Below are positions 1 through 9,973 of a stretch of DNA of 33,828 nt, piece after piece; within the stretch, counting starts at the first letter, position 1, and every line of letters begins with the position of its first letter. The notes below the pieces were generated by a model. That model saw only the letters and a list, made by a program, of their open reading frames with translations, was not told the origin of the DNA and did not search any database. The stretch comes from Acidimicrobiaceae bacterium. Lineage in GTDB: Bacteria > Actinomycetota > Acidimicrobiia > Acidimicrobiales > RAAP-2. Location: positions 1-33,828 of the forward strand of contig JABEUR010000078.1 of NCBI GenBank assembly GCA_013044405.1, read 5' to 3'. A program made the position numbers and the translations under genes.

Positions 1-675
1 ACCGGCGTTGCTCTGGCGCAGATTGCGGTGCGATTGATGATGGGCGAGACGATCGAGCAGTTGCGTGAGGCGTCTATCGTGCCGACGGGCGCCCCGGCTC
101 CCGGTTACGTCTGTGTCAAGGAGGCGGTTCTCCCGTTCAATCGGTTCCCGGGAGTCGACACGGTGCTGGGACCCGAGATGCGGTCGACGGGCGAAGTGAT
201 GGGCATCGGAGAGAGTTTCGGTATCGCCTTTGCCAAGGCGCAACTCGCCGCCGGGTCGCGCCTTCCCGATACGGGTCAAGTGTTCATGTCACTCGCCGAT
301 CGTGACAAGGTTCATGGTCTCGAGCTCGCGCGCCAGCTGGTGGAACTGGGTTTTAGCCTCGCCGCCACGGTCGGCACCGCGGGATACCTTCGAGCCAATC
401 ACGTCCCCGTTGCCACCCTCGTGGGCAAGGTGGGCCCGGCGGACCTTGGACTCGATGCCGTTTCGATGATCGCATCGGGACAGGTGCACCTGGTGGTCAA
501 CACGCCATCGGGAGGCGGTGCTCGGGCCGACGGTGCGCTCATTCGAAGTGCCTGTGTCGTCAACGCCGTTCCGTGCTTGACGACACTCAGTGCCGGCTTC
601 GCTGCCGCCAAGGGAATTGCCGATACTCGTGAGCGAGGATGGCGTGTCCACTCGCTTCAGGAGCTGCACGGATGA
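1..675 (+). CDS. carB: Carbamoyl-phosphate synthase large subunit, C-terminal part (5' truncated by window edge)
   Basis: Frame is open from base 1 (TGVALAQIAVRLMMGETIEQL); VKEAVLPFNRFPGVDTVLGPEMRSTGEVMGIG and MGS-like C-terminal domain. Confidence 0.95.
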   Translation, partial: TGVALAQIAVRLMMGETIEQLREASIVPTGAPAPGYVCVKEAVLPFNRFPGVDTVLGPEMRSTGEVMGIGESFGIAFAKAQLAAGSRLPDTGQVFMSLADRDKVHGLELARQLVELGFSLAATVGTAGYLRANHVPVATLVGKVGPADLGLDAVSMIASGQVHLVVNTPSGGGARADGALIRSACVVNAVPCLTTLSAGFAAAKGIADTRERGWRVHSLQELHG

Positions 676-1580
676 GGAGTGAGGAGACGCGCGTCGGGGA
701 CGTTGTCTTGCCCTCGGTGGTGATGACCGCCGCTGGGACCTCTGGTTACGGGGACGAACTGGCGGGATACGGCGACCTCGCTGAACTTGGAGCGATTGTC
801 ACCAAGTCCCTGGCCGCATTTGCGTGGGACGGTAACGCCGCGCCGCGCGTGGCGGCCTCGGGCCAAGAGATGCTCAATGGCGTTGGGCTGGCCGGACCCG
901 GCGTCGGTGTCTGGCGAAGCACGTATCTGCCCGCGCTCGAGCGTCGAGGTGCCCGAGTCGTTGGATCGATTTGGGGTCGAACCGTGGCCGAGTTCGCCCA
1001 AGCGGCCGAGGCAATGCGTGGAGCGAACGTCATTGCCCTCGAGGTCAATGCGAGTTGTCCTAACCTGGAGACTCGCTCCACGATGTTCGCCCATTCGCCC
1101 GGCGCGACCGGTGACGTCGTTGCCGCCTCCAAGGTGGCGGGGATTCCGCTGTGGGTAAAGTTGAGTCCCAATACTCCAGAATTGGTTGAGGTCGCGGGAG
1201 CCGCCATTGCGGCCGGAGCCGATGCACTGGTGCTGGTCAACACCGTTCTTGGCCTTTCGATCGACATTGAGAAGCGGTCGCCCTCGCTCGGTAATGGTGG
1301 GGGAGGCGTCAGTGGACGCGCGGTGCTACCGGTGTCCCTTCGCGCGGTCTACGACTGTCGTGAGGCCTTCGCCGATATTTCGATCGTCGGGGTGGGTGGG
1401 ATTTCCAGCGGTGACGACGTAGTGGCCATGTTGATGGCCGGCGCCAACGCCGTCGAAATCGGTACGGCCACCTTCGCGAATCCGCGTGCGCCCTGGATCA
1501 TCCAGCGCCAGCTTCGAAAGTGGTTGAAGCGTCACGACGTGCGCAACGTCTGCGAACTGATTGGAGTGGCCCATGGTTGA
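672..1580 (+). CDS. pyrD: Dihydroorotate dehydrogenase
   Basis: ATG at 672 overlaps carB stop (ATGA); motifs ALEVNASCPN, LWVKLSPN, GVGGISSGDD, GANAVEIGTA. Confidence 0.93.
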   Translation: MRSEETRVGDVVLPSVVMTAAGTSGYGDELAGYGDLAELGAIVTKSLAAFAWDGNAAPRVAASGQEMLNGVGLAGPGVGVWRSTYLPALERRGARVVGSIWGRTVAEFAQAAEAMRGANVIALEVNASCPNLETRSTMFAHSPGATGDVVAASKVAGIPLWVKLSPNTPELVEVAGAAIAAGADALVLVNTVLGLSIDIEKRSPSLGNGGGGVSGRAVLPVSLRAVYDCREAFADISIVGVGGISSGDDVVAMLMAGANAVEIGTATFANPRAPWIIQRQLRKWLKRHDVRNVCELIGVAHG

Positions 1581-2409
1581 GCCCTTCGGCATGAGGCTCC
1601 AGGAGCGCATTCGCGCACTCGGTCCCCTCTGTGTCGGTGTCGATCCCAGTCGCCAGCTTCTCGAATCGTGGAGTCGCCCGGACTCGATCGAGGGTCTCGA
1701 ATTCTTCAGCCTGGCGGTGTTGGAGGCGGTGATCGACGTCGCCGCAGTCATCAAACCCCAGGTCTCATATTTCGAGCGCTTTGGCTCCGAGGGATATCGC
1801 GTCCTCGAGCGGCTCCTCCAGGAGGCTCGCGATGCAGACGTCTTGGTGGTCGCCGACGCCAAGCGTGGCGACATCCTCTCGTCGAACGACGGCTATGCCC
1901 AAGCGTGGCTGAGCGATCGTTCAACGCTTCGTGTGGATGCGCTCACCGTCAGTCCCTACGCGGGAGTCGGGGCCCTGATGCCGCTGATCGATGCTGCTCA
2001 GTCGAGTGGACGTGGTGTCTTCATCCTCGCCGCGACCTCCAACGACGAAGGAAGGACGCTGCAGCGTGCGCGAAGCGCAGACAACGAACGCATCGAGGAC
2101 ATGGTTCTGAGCAAGATCGGGGGGATCAACCGACGAGACGACGGACTGGGCAGCGTTGGCGCCGTCTTTGGTGCGACTCGAGATCGTCCCGAATTCAACC
2201 TCGCCTCGCTCGGCGGGCCTTACCTCGTGCCAGGCATCGGGGCCCAGGGTGCCGACGCCGATAGGGTCTCTCGACTCTTCGAGCGCTGTCCCCAGGGGAC
2301 TGTGCTGGCCACCGTGAGTCGAGCCATACTCCAAGCCGGTCCCGACCGTGCCGCAATCCGTGACGCCGCCCAGCGATGGCGCGACGAACTGAGTCGAGCC
2401 CTGCTCTAA
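1573..2409 (+). CDS. pyrF: Orotidine 5'-phosphate decarboxylase (type 2)
   Basis: CVGVDPS, VADAKRGDILSS, DALTVSPYAGVGALMPL, YLVPGIGAQGAD; overlaps pyrD by 8 bp. Confidence 0.93.
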   Translation: MVEPFGMRLQERIRALGPLCVGVDPSRQLLESWSRPDSIEGLEFFSLAVLEAVIDVAAVIKPQVSYFERFGSEGYRVLERLLQEARDADVLVVADAKRGDILSSNDGYAQAWLSDRSTLRVDALTVSPYAGVGALMPLIDAAQSSGRGVFILAATSNDEGRTLQRARSADNERIEDMVLSKIGGINRRDDGLGSVGAVFGATRDRPEFNLASLGGPYLVPGIGAQGADADRVSRLFERCPQGTVLATVSRAILQAGPDRAAIRDAAQRWRDELSRALL

Positions 2410-2442
2410 ACACGCCTCACCCATGCGGAGTAATCTGACGTC

Positions 2443-2763
2443 GTGACTCCGACTCCGCCAACACTTTCGCACGAGCAACGCGTGGAGGCTTCGCGATTGG
2501 CCGTGGCCAACCGTCGTCGTCGGGCCGAAGTCAAACGATTGGTGAAGACTGGCGAGTTGTCGTTGGACGAATTGTTCGATCTAGCCGCGCGAGAGGAGTG
2601 CGTGGCTCAGATGCGTGCCTACGATCTCATCAGCGCCCTTCCCGCCATCGGCGAGGTCAAGGCCGATCGCATCATGAAGAACGCTTCCATTGCCCGGACT
2701 CGTCGGATTCGAGGTTTGGGTCCCAAGCAACGCGCTGAACTCTTTCGAGCCCTTGTCCGCTGA
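2443..2763 (+). CDS. mihF: Actinobacterial-type integration host factor
   Basis: GTG start; RRAEVKRLVKTGELSLDELF...LPAIGEVKADRIMKNASIARTRRIRGLGPKQRAELF; adjacent to gmk as in other actinobacteria. Confidence 0.92.
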   Translation: MTPTPPTLSHEQRVEASRLAVANRRRRAEVKRLVKTGELSLDELFDLAAREECVAQMRAYDLISALPAIGEVKADRIMKNASIARTRRIRGLGPKQRAELFRALVR

Positions 2764-3328
2764 ACCGCTCGTCGTTGTGCTCATTGGGCCCGGCGGAGTG
2801 GGTAAGGGAACCATTGCTCGAAAGTTGGTGGAGCGAGACGGACATCTGTGGCTGAGTAGGAGTTGGACGACACGGCCGCGTCGATCCACCGAGGACGGTT
2901 CGGAGTATCACTTCGTCGAACGGACACAGTTCGAAAGCGCCATTGACGAGGACCAGTTCCTGGAGTGGGCCGAGTTTCACGGCAACCTCTACGGCACTCC
3001 GACGCCCCAAGCTCCCGAGGATAGCGACGTGCTCCTCGAGATCGAGGTCCAAGGCGCCGAGCAGATCCTCCAGAAGACTCCCGACGCGGTCGTGATCTTG
3101 ATCCTCGCACCGAGCATGGCCGACCTCGAAGAGCGACTGCGCTCGCGTGGCGATCAAGAAGATCACGTGGCGATGCGGCTCTCGAGCACCCCTCGAGAGT
3201 TGGCAAAAGGAAGGGAATTGGCCTCGTACGTCGTGGTGAACGACGAATTGGAGCGGGCGAGCGGTGAAATCATCTCTATACTGGAAGGACTTCGTCTTCG
3301 TCGGCGAAACCCCCCGGAAAAGGACTGA
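2753..3328 (+). CDS. gmk: Guanylate kinase (probable TTG start at 2753; longer ORF opens at 2690)
   Basis: P-loop GPGGVGKGT, SRSWTTRPRRSTEDGSEYHFV, LYGTP, LLEIEVQGAEQI. Confidence 0.9.
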   Translation: MSAEPLVVVLIGPGGVGKGTIARKLVERDGHLWLSRSWTTRPRRSTEDGSEYHFVERTQFESAIDEDQFLEWAEFHGNLYGTPTPQAPEDSDVLLEIEVQGAEQILQKTPDAVVILILAPSMADLEERLRSRGDQEDHVAMRLSSTPRELAKGRELASYVVVNDELERASGEIISILEGLRLRRRNPPEKD

Positions 3329-3333
3329 ACCCC

Positions 3334-3687
3334 ATGGCTGAACGCCCCACTCTCGTCGATCCGCCCATCGAGGAACTCCTTCACAAAGTTGGTGACTCGA
3401 AGTTCACGCTGGTGGCGGTCTCCGCGATACGAGCTCGAGAGATCAACGAGTACTACAACGGCCTTGGTTCGGGCCACGGTAGCGTGATTCCTCCTCAGGT
3501 CTCGTCGTTATCGAACAAGTCGCTCTCGCTGGCCATGGAAGAGCTCTTCCAGGGAAAGTTGGAGTTCCACCGACCGACCAGTGATGAACTCGAGAACGAG
3601 CGAGTTGAGGCCGAGGCGAAGGAGCGGGCGCGTCTGGATGCGAACAACGACCTCGACGCCTTCACCGATGCCCTTCGCGACGCCTGA
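3334..3687 (+). CDS. rpoZ: DNA-directed RNA polymerase omega subunit
   Basis: PPIEELLHKVGDSKFTLVAVSAIRAREIN; located between gmk and coaBC. Confidence 0.9.
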   Translation: MAERPTLVDPPIEELLHKVGDSKFTLVAVSAIRAREINEYYNGLGSGHGSVIPPQVSSLSNKSLSLAMEELFQGKLEFHRPTSDELENERVEAEAKERARLDANNDLDAFTDALRDA

Positions 3688-4900
3688 TTCGTCCAAGCCT
3701 CGAATCGTCCTAGGGGTCAGCGGCGGGATAGCGGCCTACAAATCCGTCGAACTATTGCGACTGTTGCGTGATGGTGGCTACCACGTGGCACCCGTGCTCA
3801 CTCGTGAAGCGACACGATTCGTCGGCACGGTCACCTTCTCGGCATTGGCCAGCGAACCGGCACGCACCGAACTGTTTGGTGACCCCTCAACGCCCATACC
3901 CCATACCTACCTCGGCCAAAACGCCGATCTGATCGTCGTCGCACCGGCCACGGCCCACCTCATTGCGCGTTACGCCATTGGACTTGGTGACGACCTCTTG
4001 TGTGCCACCCTCCTGGCGACGAAGGCACCGGTGCTGCTCTGTCCGGCGATGCACACCGAGATGTGGGAACAACCCTCGGTTCAGGAGAACCTCGCCACCT
4101 TGCGCCGCCGGGGCGTGATGGTCATCGAGCCCGACACGGGACCGTTGGCGGGAGGAGACGTTGGCCCCGGTCGCCTGGCCGATCCATCCTCCATCTTCGA
4201 ACGCGTTGAGCGAATCATCCACGGCTACCGAGGTCCCCTCAGTGGACGACACCTGCTCATCAGCGCCGGAGGGACCCGTGAGCCCATCGACCCCGTTCGC
4301 GTCATCACGAACCGCTCTTCGGGCCGACAGGGCCACGCTCTGGCCGAGGTGGCGAGTCGTCTGGGAGCCAGTGTCACCCTGGTGACGACTTCGGAACTTG
4401 GCGTGGCTCTCGATGTCGTGCGTTCGATCGAGGTGGTGAAGGTAGAAACGGCCGCGCAGATGCACGATGCGATCGTGCAGCGAATCAGCGATGCCGACGC
4501 CTTGATCATGGCCGCGGCCGTCTCGGACTTCTCGGTGCGGAGTTCTCCCCAAAAGATCAAACGACATGACGGTGTGCCCCAGCTTCGCCTCGAGGCGACT
4601 GCGGACATTCTCGCATCGGTCTCGTCGCTTCGTCGCCCCGATCAAGTCATCGTCGGCTTCGCTGCTGAGACCAACGACGTCATGGAGAATGCGCGCGACA
4701 AACTTCGCCAAAAGGGGGTCGACCTCCTGATCGTGAACGATGTATCGGCGCCGGGCGTTGGATTCGCGCACGACACCAATGAAGTGACGATCTTGGGTCG
4801 TGACGGTCGAAGCGAGAGCGTCTCGCTTCGCTCGAAAGAAGCGGTATCCCTGGAGATCTTGACTAGGGTGGCTTCATTGTTACTGCAAGGAGCACTATGA
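3668..4900 (+). CDS. coaBC: Bifunctional phosphopantothenoylcysteine decarboxylase / phosphopantothenate-cysteine ligase
   Basis: ATG 3668 overlaps rpo[62 protein letters not shown]. Confidence 0.95.
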   Translation: MPFATPDSSKPRIVLGVSGGIAAYKSVELLRLLRDGGYHVAPVLTREATRFVGTVTFSALASEPARTELFGDPSTPIPHTYLGQNADLIVVAPATAHLIARYAIGLGDDLLCATLLATKAPVLLCPAMHTEMWEQPSVQENLATLRRRGVMVIEPDTGPLAGGDVGPGRLADPSSIFERVERIIHGYRGPLSGRHLLISAGGTREPIDPVRVITNRSSGRQGHALAEVASRLGASVTLVTTSELGVALDVVRSIEVVKVETAAQMHDAIVQRISDADALIMAAAVSDFSVRSSPQKIKRHDGVPQLRLEATADILASVSSLRRPDQVIVGFAAETNDVMENARDKLRQKGVDLLIVNDVSAPGVGFAHDTNEVTILGRDGRSESVSLRSKEAVSLEILTRVASLLLQGAL

Positions 4901-6093
4901 GCGACCGCACCCTCTTCACCTCGGAGTCGGTGACCGAGGGCCACCCTGACAAGATCGCTGACCAGGTCTCCGATGCGGTGCTCGACGCGATTCTCGCCCA
5001 GGACCCTATGGCTCGGGTGGCGTGTGAGACGTTGCTGACCACCGGTTTGTGCGTGGTGGCCGGCGAGATAACCACGAGCGCCTACGTTGATATCAACTCC
5101 ATCGCTCGGCGAACGATCACCGACATTGGCTACGACGACGGCGCCATGGGTTTCGACGGACGTAGTTGCGGGATCCTGGTTTCGTTGGACAAGCAGAGTC
5201 CCGACATCGCAGACGGTGTGGACATGGCTCTCGAGCGCCGTTCGGGTTCGGGCGGCGAGGATGAGTTGAATGCGCTTGGCGCGGGCGACCAGGGCATGAT
5301 GTTCGGTTACGCCTGCGATGACAATGATGACTTCATGCCGCTGCCCATTTGGCTGGCGCACCGACTCTCGATGAGATTGGCCCAGGTGCGTCGCTCGGGC
5401 CAGGTGCCCTACTTGCGTCCCGATGGCAAGACTCAAGTCACGATTGTCTACGAGGGCGGACGCCCCGTTGGCGTCGATACGGTGCTCATCTCAACCCAGC
5501 ACGAGGATGGCTATGACTCGCAGACGACCATAAGGGCCGACCTGCTCGAGCACGTGATCCGCCCGATGTTACCCGCGGACCTCGACACCAGTTCAATGCG
5601 TGTCTACGTCAATCCGTCGGGGAAGTTCGTCCTGGGTGGACCCCACGCCGACACCGGCCTGACGGGCCGAAAGATCATCGTCGACACGTATGGCGGAATG
5701 GCCCGCCATGGGGGAGGTGCATTCTCCGGAAAGGATCCCTCCAAGGTGGACCGTTCGGGGGCGTACGCTGCGCGATGGGTCGCCAAGCACGTCGTTGCCT
5801 CGGGTGCGGCGCAACGTTGTGAGGTTCAGGTCGCCTACGCGATCGGCGTTGCCCGTCCGGTCTCAGTGCTGATTGAGACGTTCGGTACCGAACGAGTGGA
5901 TCGCAGCAAGATCGCCAAAGCGGTCGATAGCCTGTTCGACCTGCGTCCGGCGGCCATCATCCGTGACCTGGACCTGCGACGCCCGGTGTACCTACGCACC
6001 GCTGCTTACGGACACTTTGGACGGGGCGACCAAGGATTCACCTGGGAGCAGACTTCGCGCGTCGACGACCTGCGTCGGGAACTGTCGCTCTAG
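4897..6093 (+). CDS. metK: S-adenosylmethionine synthetase
   Basis: [58 protein letters not shown]. Confidence 0.98.
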   Translation: MSDRTLFTSESVTEGHPDKIADQVSDAVLDAILAQDPMARVACETLLTTGLCVVAGEITTSAYVDINSIARRTITDIGYDDGAMGFDGRSCGILVSLDKQSPDIADGVDMALERRSGSGGEDELNALGAGDQGMMFGYACDDNDDFMPLPIWLAHRLSMRLAQVRRSGQVPYLRPDGKTQVTIVYEGGRPVGVDTVLISTQHEDGYDSQTTIRADLLEHVIRPMLPADLDTSSMRVYVNPSGKFVLGGPHADTGLTGRKIIVDTYGGMARHGGGAFSGKDPSKVDRSGAYAARWVAKHVVASGAAQRCEVQVAYAIGVARPVSVLIETFGTERVDRSKIAKAVDSLFDLRPAAIIRDLDLRRPVYLRTAAYGHFGRGDQGFTWEQTSRVDDLRRELSL

Positions 6094-6095
6094 GG

Positions 6096-7808
6096 GTGAG
6101 TACGCCGCGGGCGGTGCGCATCATCACCGAGGTCGCAGCGGTGGACCGGGCATTCGACTATCGCCTTTCGGCGACGAGTGAACGGGCCCAGCTCGGCGAT
6201 CGAGTGCGCGTTGACTTCAACCACCGATCAGTTCGGGGATGGGTGATGGGAGAGGTCGAGGCGACACCTGATCTCAAGGAGGTCACCAAGTGGTTGGGTT
6301 ACGGACCGCCGTCTTCGCTACTCGCGCTCTTGGAGTGGGCAAGTGATCGATGGTACGGACCCGTATCGCGATTTCTGGTCGCCGCCTCAACACGTCGACT
6401 CGTGGCCACCTTGCCCGAACCGCCCGAGCGCAAGGACGTGGGCTCCGATGCGAATTTCGAGGAGCCGGTGCTTCGAGCGGGGATCGTCCAAGTCGCCCCG
6501 ACCACCGACCCGATGTCGATCATCGTGAGCGCCTACGAGGCAACACTTGAGCGTGCCGGTTCTCTGCTCGTACTCGTGCCCACCGAATCGTGGGCGAGCC
6601 GATTGCGCGCGCGTCTCGAGCGCCGGGGGTACTCGGTGGCTGCGGGAGAGGCCGAGTGGGACCGCATGCGATCTGGATGGCCGGTCGTGGTGGGCGCTCG
6701 AGGGGCCGCGCTCGCACCGCTGTCCAGGCTGTGCGGTGCAGTGATCATCGACGCCGATGACGAGTCGTACGTGTCGCACGCCACACCGACCTGGAATGCC
6801 TTCACGATGCTTCAAGAACGGTGCCGCCGCGACGACGCGCCCTTGTGGGCGACCAGCATGTTGCCGTCGGCGAAGATGGTCGGGTTGGCAGCGTTCCAGC
6901 GACTGCCCGATCTCGAACACGGATGGCCGAGCGTCGACTTCGTCGATCGGCGACTGAGCGATCCCCATGACGGGGTGCTCTCGCGAGAGTCGTTGGAGGC
7001 CGCCCATGAAGCGCTCGCCACTGACGAGGCCGTGGCGGTCGTGGTCGTCTTGCAACGTTTGGGATCGGGACGACTCTTCGCGTGTTCGCGCTGCGGGGAG
7101 TTGGCGCGATGCGCGTCGTGCGGACAGGGTGAGCGAGAGGTCGGAACCTTGATCGCCTGCGACCAGGCCCACGAACCGAGACAGAAGTACTGTCGCCACT
7201 GTGGTGCGACCAGCCTCAAGGCGGTACGCGCGGGAGTGGCCACCCTGGCCAGAGACGTCTCGGCGCAACTTTCGCGTGGGGTCAGTGAGTTGACGGCCGC
7301 GAGTCCCCTCGACGCCCCCCTAGAGCGGGTCGTCGTCGGCACCGAGGCGGTGTGGCAGCGAGTGCGCCGTTGCGCATTGGTGATCTTCGTTGACTTTGAC
7401 CAGTATCTCCTCGCCCCTCGCGCATCGGCTCGGCGCGAGGCGATCATGGCGGTGGGCAAAGCGGGCCGACTGGTGGGTGCACGCTCACAAGGACGTGGTG
7501 CGGTCATGGTCCAGACCCGCAGGGGCAACGACCCGGTCGTGGAGTCGCTGCGCTCAGGCAACTTCGACTCGATCATCGATGACGAGGTCGAGACGGCGCG
7601 TCTCTTGGGACTCGCCCCGTTCGGCGCGCAGGCCACCGTCTCGGGCCCGGGAGCGCGTGCGTTCGTCGAACAACTATCGGCGCGCGACCTAGTGGTTCAT
7701 CAATCCGGCGACGTGTTCACCTTGAACGCGCCTGACGTGGTAACTCTGTCGAGATCACTATCCGACGTGCGCCGTCCCAGCCAAAGGGTTCGCGTAGCGG
7801 TTGAGTGA
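6096..7808 (+). CDS. priA: PriA-like primosomal protein N' with degenerate helicase motifs
   Basis: N-terminal VAAVDRAFDYRLSATSERAQLGDRVRVDFNHRSVRGWV; Zn cluster CSRCGELARCASCG...CRHCGATSL; no Walker A. Confidence 0.85.
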   Translation: MSTPRAVRIITEVAAVDRAFDYRLSATSERAQLGDRVRVDFNHRSVRGWVMGEVEATPDLKEVTKWLGYGPPSSLLALLEWASDRWYGPVSRFLVAASTRRLVATLPEPPERKDVGSDANFEEPVLRAGIVQVAPTTDPMSIIVSAYEATLERAGSLLVLVPTESWASRLRARLERRGYSVAAGEAEWDRMRSGWPVVVGARGAALAPLSRLCGAVIIDADDESYVSHATPTWNAFTMLQERCRRDDAPLWATSMLPSAKMVGLAAFQRLPDLEHGWPSVDFVDRRLSDPHDGVLSRESLEAAHEALATDEAVAVVVVLQRLGSGRLFACSRCGELARCASCGQGEREVGTLIACDQAHEPRQKYCRHCGATSLKAVRAGVATLARDVSAQLSRGVSELTAASPLDAPLERVVVGTEAVWQRVRRCALVIFVDFDQYLLAPRASARREAIMAVGKAGRLVGARSQGRGAVMVQTRRGNDPVVESLRSGNFDSIIDDEVETARLLGLAPFGAQATVSGPGARAFVEQLSARDLVVHQSGDVFTLNAPDVVTLSRSLSDVRRPSQRVRVAVE

Positions 7809-7847
7809 AGCGGTGCCGGCACAGGGTACGGACGGTATCGTGGAAGC

Positions 7848-8381
7848 GTGAGTTCCCTGCCGATTCGCGTCTACGGAGACCCCGTGCTCAACACCGCCGC
7901 GAGCGAGGTCGAGGAGATCGACGGGCGGATCGCCCAGTTGGCCGATCTGATGATCGAGACCATGTACGCAGCGCCCGGCGTGGGCCTGGCCGCGAATCAG
8001 ATCGGCGTTCAAAAGCGCCTGTTCGTCTACGACAAGGGCGATGGGCCCGTGGTCGTGATCAATCCGCTCATCGTCGAGTCCGAGGGTGAATGGACCTACG
8101 AGGAGGGTTGCCTTTCCGTGCCGGGCCTCAGCTGGGAGATCACTCGACCCAACGCCATCCACCTGAAGGGTTACGACCTGGACGGCAACGAGATCGAAGT
8201 GGAGACCGATGAGTTCGAAGGTCGAATCTTTCAGCACGAGATGGACCACCTCAACGGGGTGCTCTTGATTGAACGACTCGACCCGGACCAGAGGAGGGCG
8301 GCGAAGAAGCTACTGCGTCAGCGTAACGTCGAGATTGCGCGAAGCGACCCGGACGGTCTGCACCTGCTGCTCGGCGAGTGA
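7848..8381 (+). CDS. def: Peptide deformylase
   Basis: GVGLAANQIGVQKRLFVYD, EEGCLSVPG, FQHEMDHLNGVL. Confidence 0.96.
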   Translation: MSSLPIRVYGDPVLNTAASEVEEIDGRIAQLADLMIETMYAAPGVGLAANQIGVQKRLFVYDKGDGPVVVINPLIVESEGEWTYEEGCLSVPGLSWEITRPNAIHLKGYDLDGNEIEVETDEFEGRIFQHEMDHLNGVLLIERLDPDQRRAAKKLLRQRNVEIARSDPDGLHLLLGE

Positions 8382-9253
8382 TGCGAATCGCGTTCCTCGG
8401 CACTCCCGCAGCCGCAGTGCCCGCCCTGCGCGCGTTGGTGGGGGCCGGACACGACGTTGCCGTGGTGATCACCCGTCCCGACCGCCGACGAGGTCGCGGA
8501 CCGGACGTGGTGGCCAGTCCGGTGAAGCGGGCCGCGCTCGATTTGGGGCTGCGCGTCGAGCATTCCTTGAGCGCCATCGAGGGCTCCGAGGCGGAGCGTG
8601 GCGTCGTCGTCGCCTATGGCGCAATCATCCCTTCGACGTTGCTCGATCAAGTACCGATGCTCAATGTTCATTTTTCGCTGCTTCCGCGCTGGCGTGGCGC
8701 GGCGCCGGTGGAGCGGGCCATCCTCGCCGGAGACTACGAGACCGGCGTCTGTGTCATGAGCCTCGAGCCTGAGCTCGATACTGGACCCATCCACCTCGCG
8801 CTGCGTACCGACGTCGCGCAAAAGACAGCGAGCGAGCTCACCGATGAGCTGGCCACCATGGGGGCTACGGCCATCGTCCAGGTGTTGGACTCTCGTGACT
8901 TGCTCGCCAACCCCAGGGCCCAATCGGGGGAAGTCACCTACGCCGAGAAATTGACCAAGGAGTCGTTTCACCTTCAACCGCGAATGACCACGCAGGAACT
9001 CTCGCGCACGGTCCGACTGGGTCGAGCCTTCACCTTCATCGAGCAACGCCGTCTGCGCGTGGACACGGTGGGGCTGAGCCGCAATTCGCTCCGCGCCGGA
9101 GAGGTCGCGATGATTGATGGCGACATCCTGATGGGATGTGCTGACGGCGCGGTCGTGCTTGGCCGGGTCCAACCCGAAGGATCACGACCGATGTCGGCAT
9201 TGGCGTGGTGGGGTGGGGCGAGGTTCTCGTCGAACTCTCCACGCTGGACGTAA
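8378..9253 (+). CDS. fmt: Methionyl-tRNA formyltransferase (start GTG 8378 or ATG 8381)
   Basis: MRIAFLGTPAAAVPAL, NVHFSLLPRWRGAAPVERAILAGDYETGVCVM. Confidence 0.94.
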   Translation: MMRIAFLGTPAAAVPALRALVGAGHDVAVVITRPDRRRGRGPDVVASPVKRAALDLGLRVEHSLSAIEGSEAERGVVVAYGAIIPSTLLDQVPMLNVHFSLLPRWRGAAPVERAILAGDYETGVCVMSLEPELDTGPIHLALRTDVAQKTASELTDELATMGATAIVQVLDSRDLLANPRAQSGEVTYAEKLTKESFHLQPRMTTQELSRTVRLGRAFTFIEQRRLRVDTVGLSRNSLRAGEVAMIDGDILMGCADGAVVLGRVQPEGSRPMSALAWWGGARFSSNSPRWT

Positions 9254-9283
9254 TGGCCCGTTCGACGCCCTAGGCTTAAGGCC

Positions 9284-9973
9284 GTGACGATGGTCGATGC
9301 CGGTCCTTTCGGTGCTCTTCGGATTGCCCCCTCCATTCTGGCCGCCGATTTTGGCGCCCTCGCCCGAGAGGTGGAACGGATCGACGCCGAGACCGATTGG
9401 CTGCACATCGACGTGATGGACGGACACTTTGTTCCCAATGTGTCCATTGGGCCACCGGTGGTCAAGTCCCTACGTCCCTACAGTGCCCGATTCTTCGACT
9501 GTCACCTCATGATGAGCGATCCCGGCCGCTATCTCGAGGCCTTTCGAAGCGCCGGAGCCAACGGCTGCACGGTGCACGTCGAAGTGGGCGGGACCGAGGG
9601 GCTGATCGCGGACGCTCGCGCACTGGGACTGCGCGTGGGTTTGGCTGCGAACCCAGATACTCCCTTCGAGCGCGTTGCGCCGTTCCTCGGCGATATCGAC
9701 CTGCTGCTACTCATGACCGTGTTCCCGGGTTTCGGTGGACAGTCGTTCATGGCCGCAGTCTTGGAGAAGGTGAGTCAAGCGCGCGCTGAGGTCGACCGGG
9801 CAGGTCTGGAACTCGACGTCGAAGTCGACGGTGGTATTGACGAATCGACCGCCCCGTTGGCCGTTGGCGCCGGAGCCAACGTTTTGGTTGCGGGGTCGGC
9901 CATCTTCTCGCGCGCCGACCCCCTGGTCGCCGCTCGGACCCTTCGCGCCGCCGCCCTCGGCGCACGAGAATGA
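9284..9973 (+). CDS. rpe: Ribulose-phosphate 3-epimerase
   Basis: IAPSILAADFGALAREVE, LHIDVMDGHFVPNVSIGP, MTVFPGFGGQSF, VEVDGGI. Confidence 0.96.
   Translation: MTMVDAGPFGALRIAPSILAADFGALAREVERIDAETDWLHIDVMDGHFVPNVSIGPPVVKSLRPYSARFFDCHLMMSDPGRYLEAFRSAGANGCTVHVEVGGTEGLIADARALGLRVGLAANPDTPFERVAPFLGDIDLLLLMTVFPGFGGQSFMAAVLEKVSQARAEVDRAGLELDVEVDGGIDESTAPLAVGAGANVLVAGSAIFSRADPLVAARTLRAAALGARE

Noticed and set aside
4840-4896. Possible SAM riboswitch before metK
   Set aside because: metK overlaps coaBC by 4 bp; no room for or sequence resembling a riboswitch.
4642-5436. 264-aa minus-strand ORF opposite coaBC/metK
   Set aside because: Spurious shadow ORF over two well-recognised genes.
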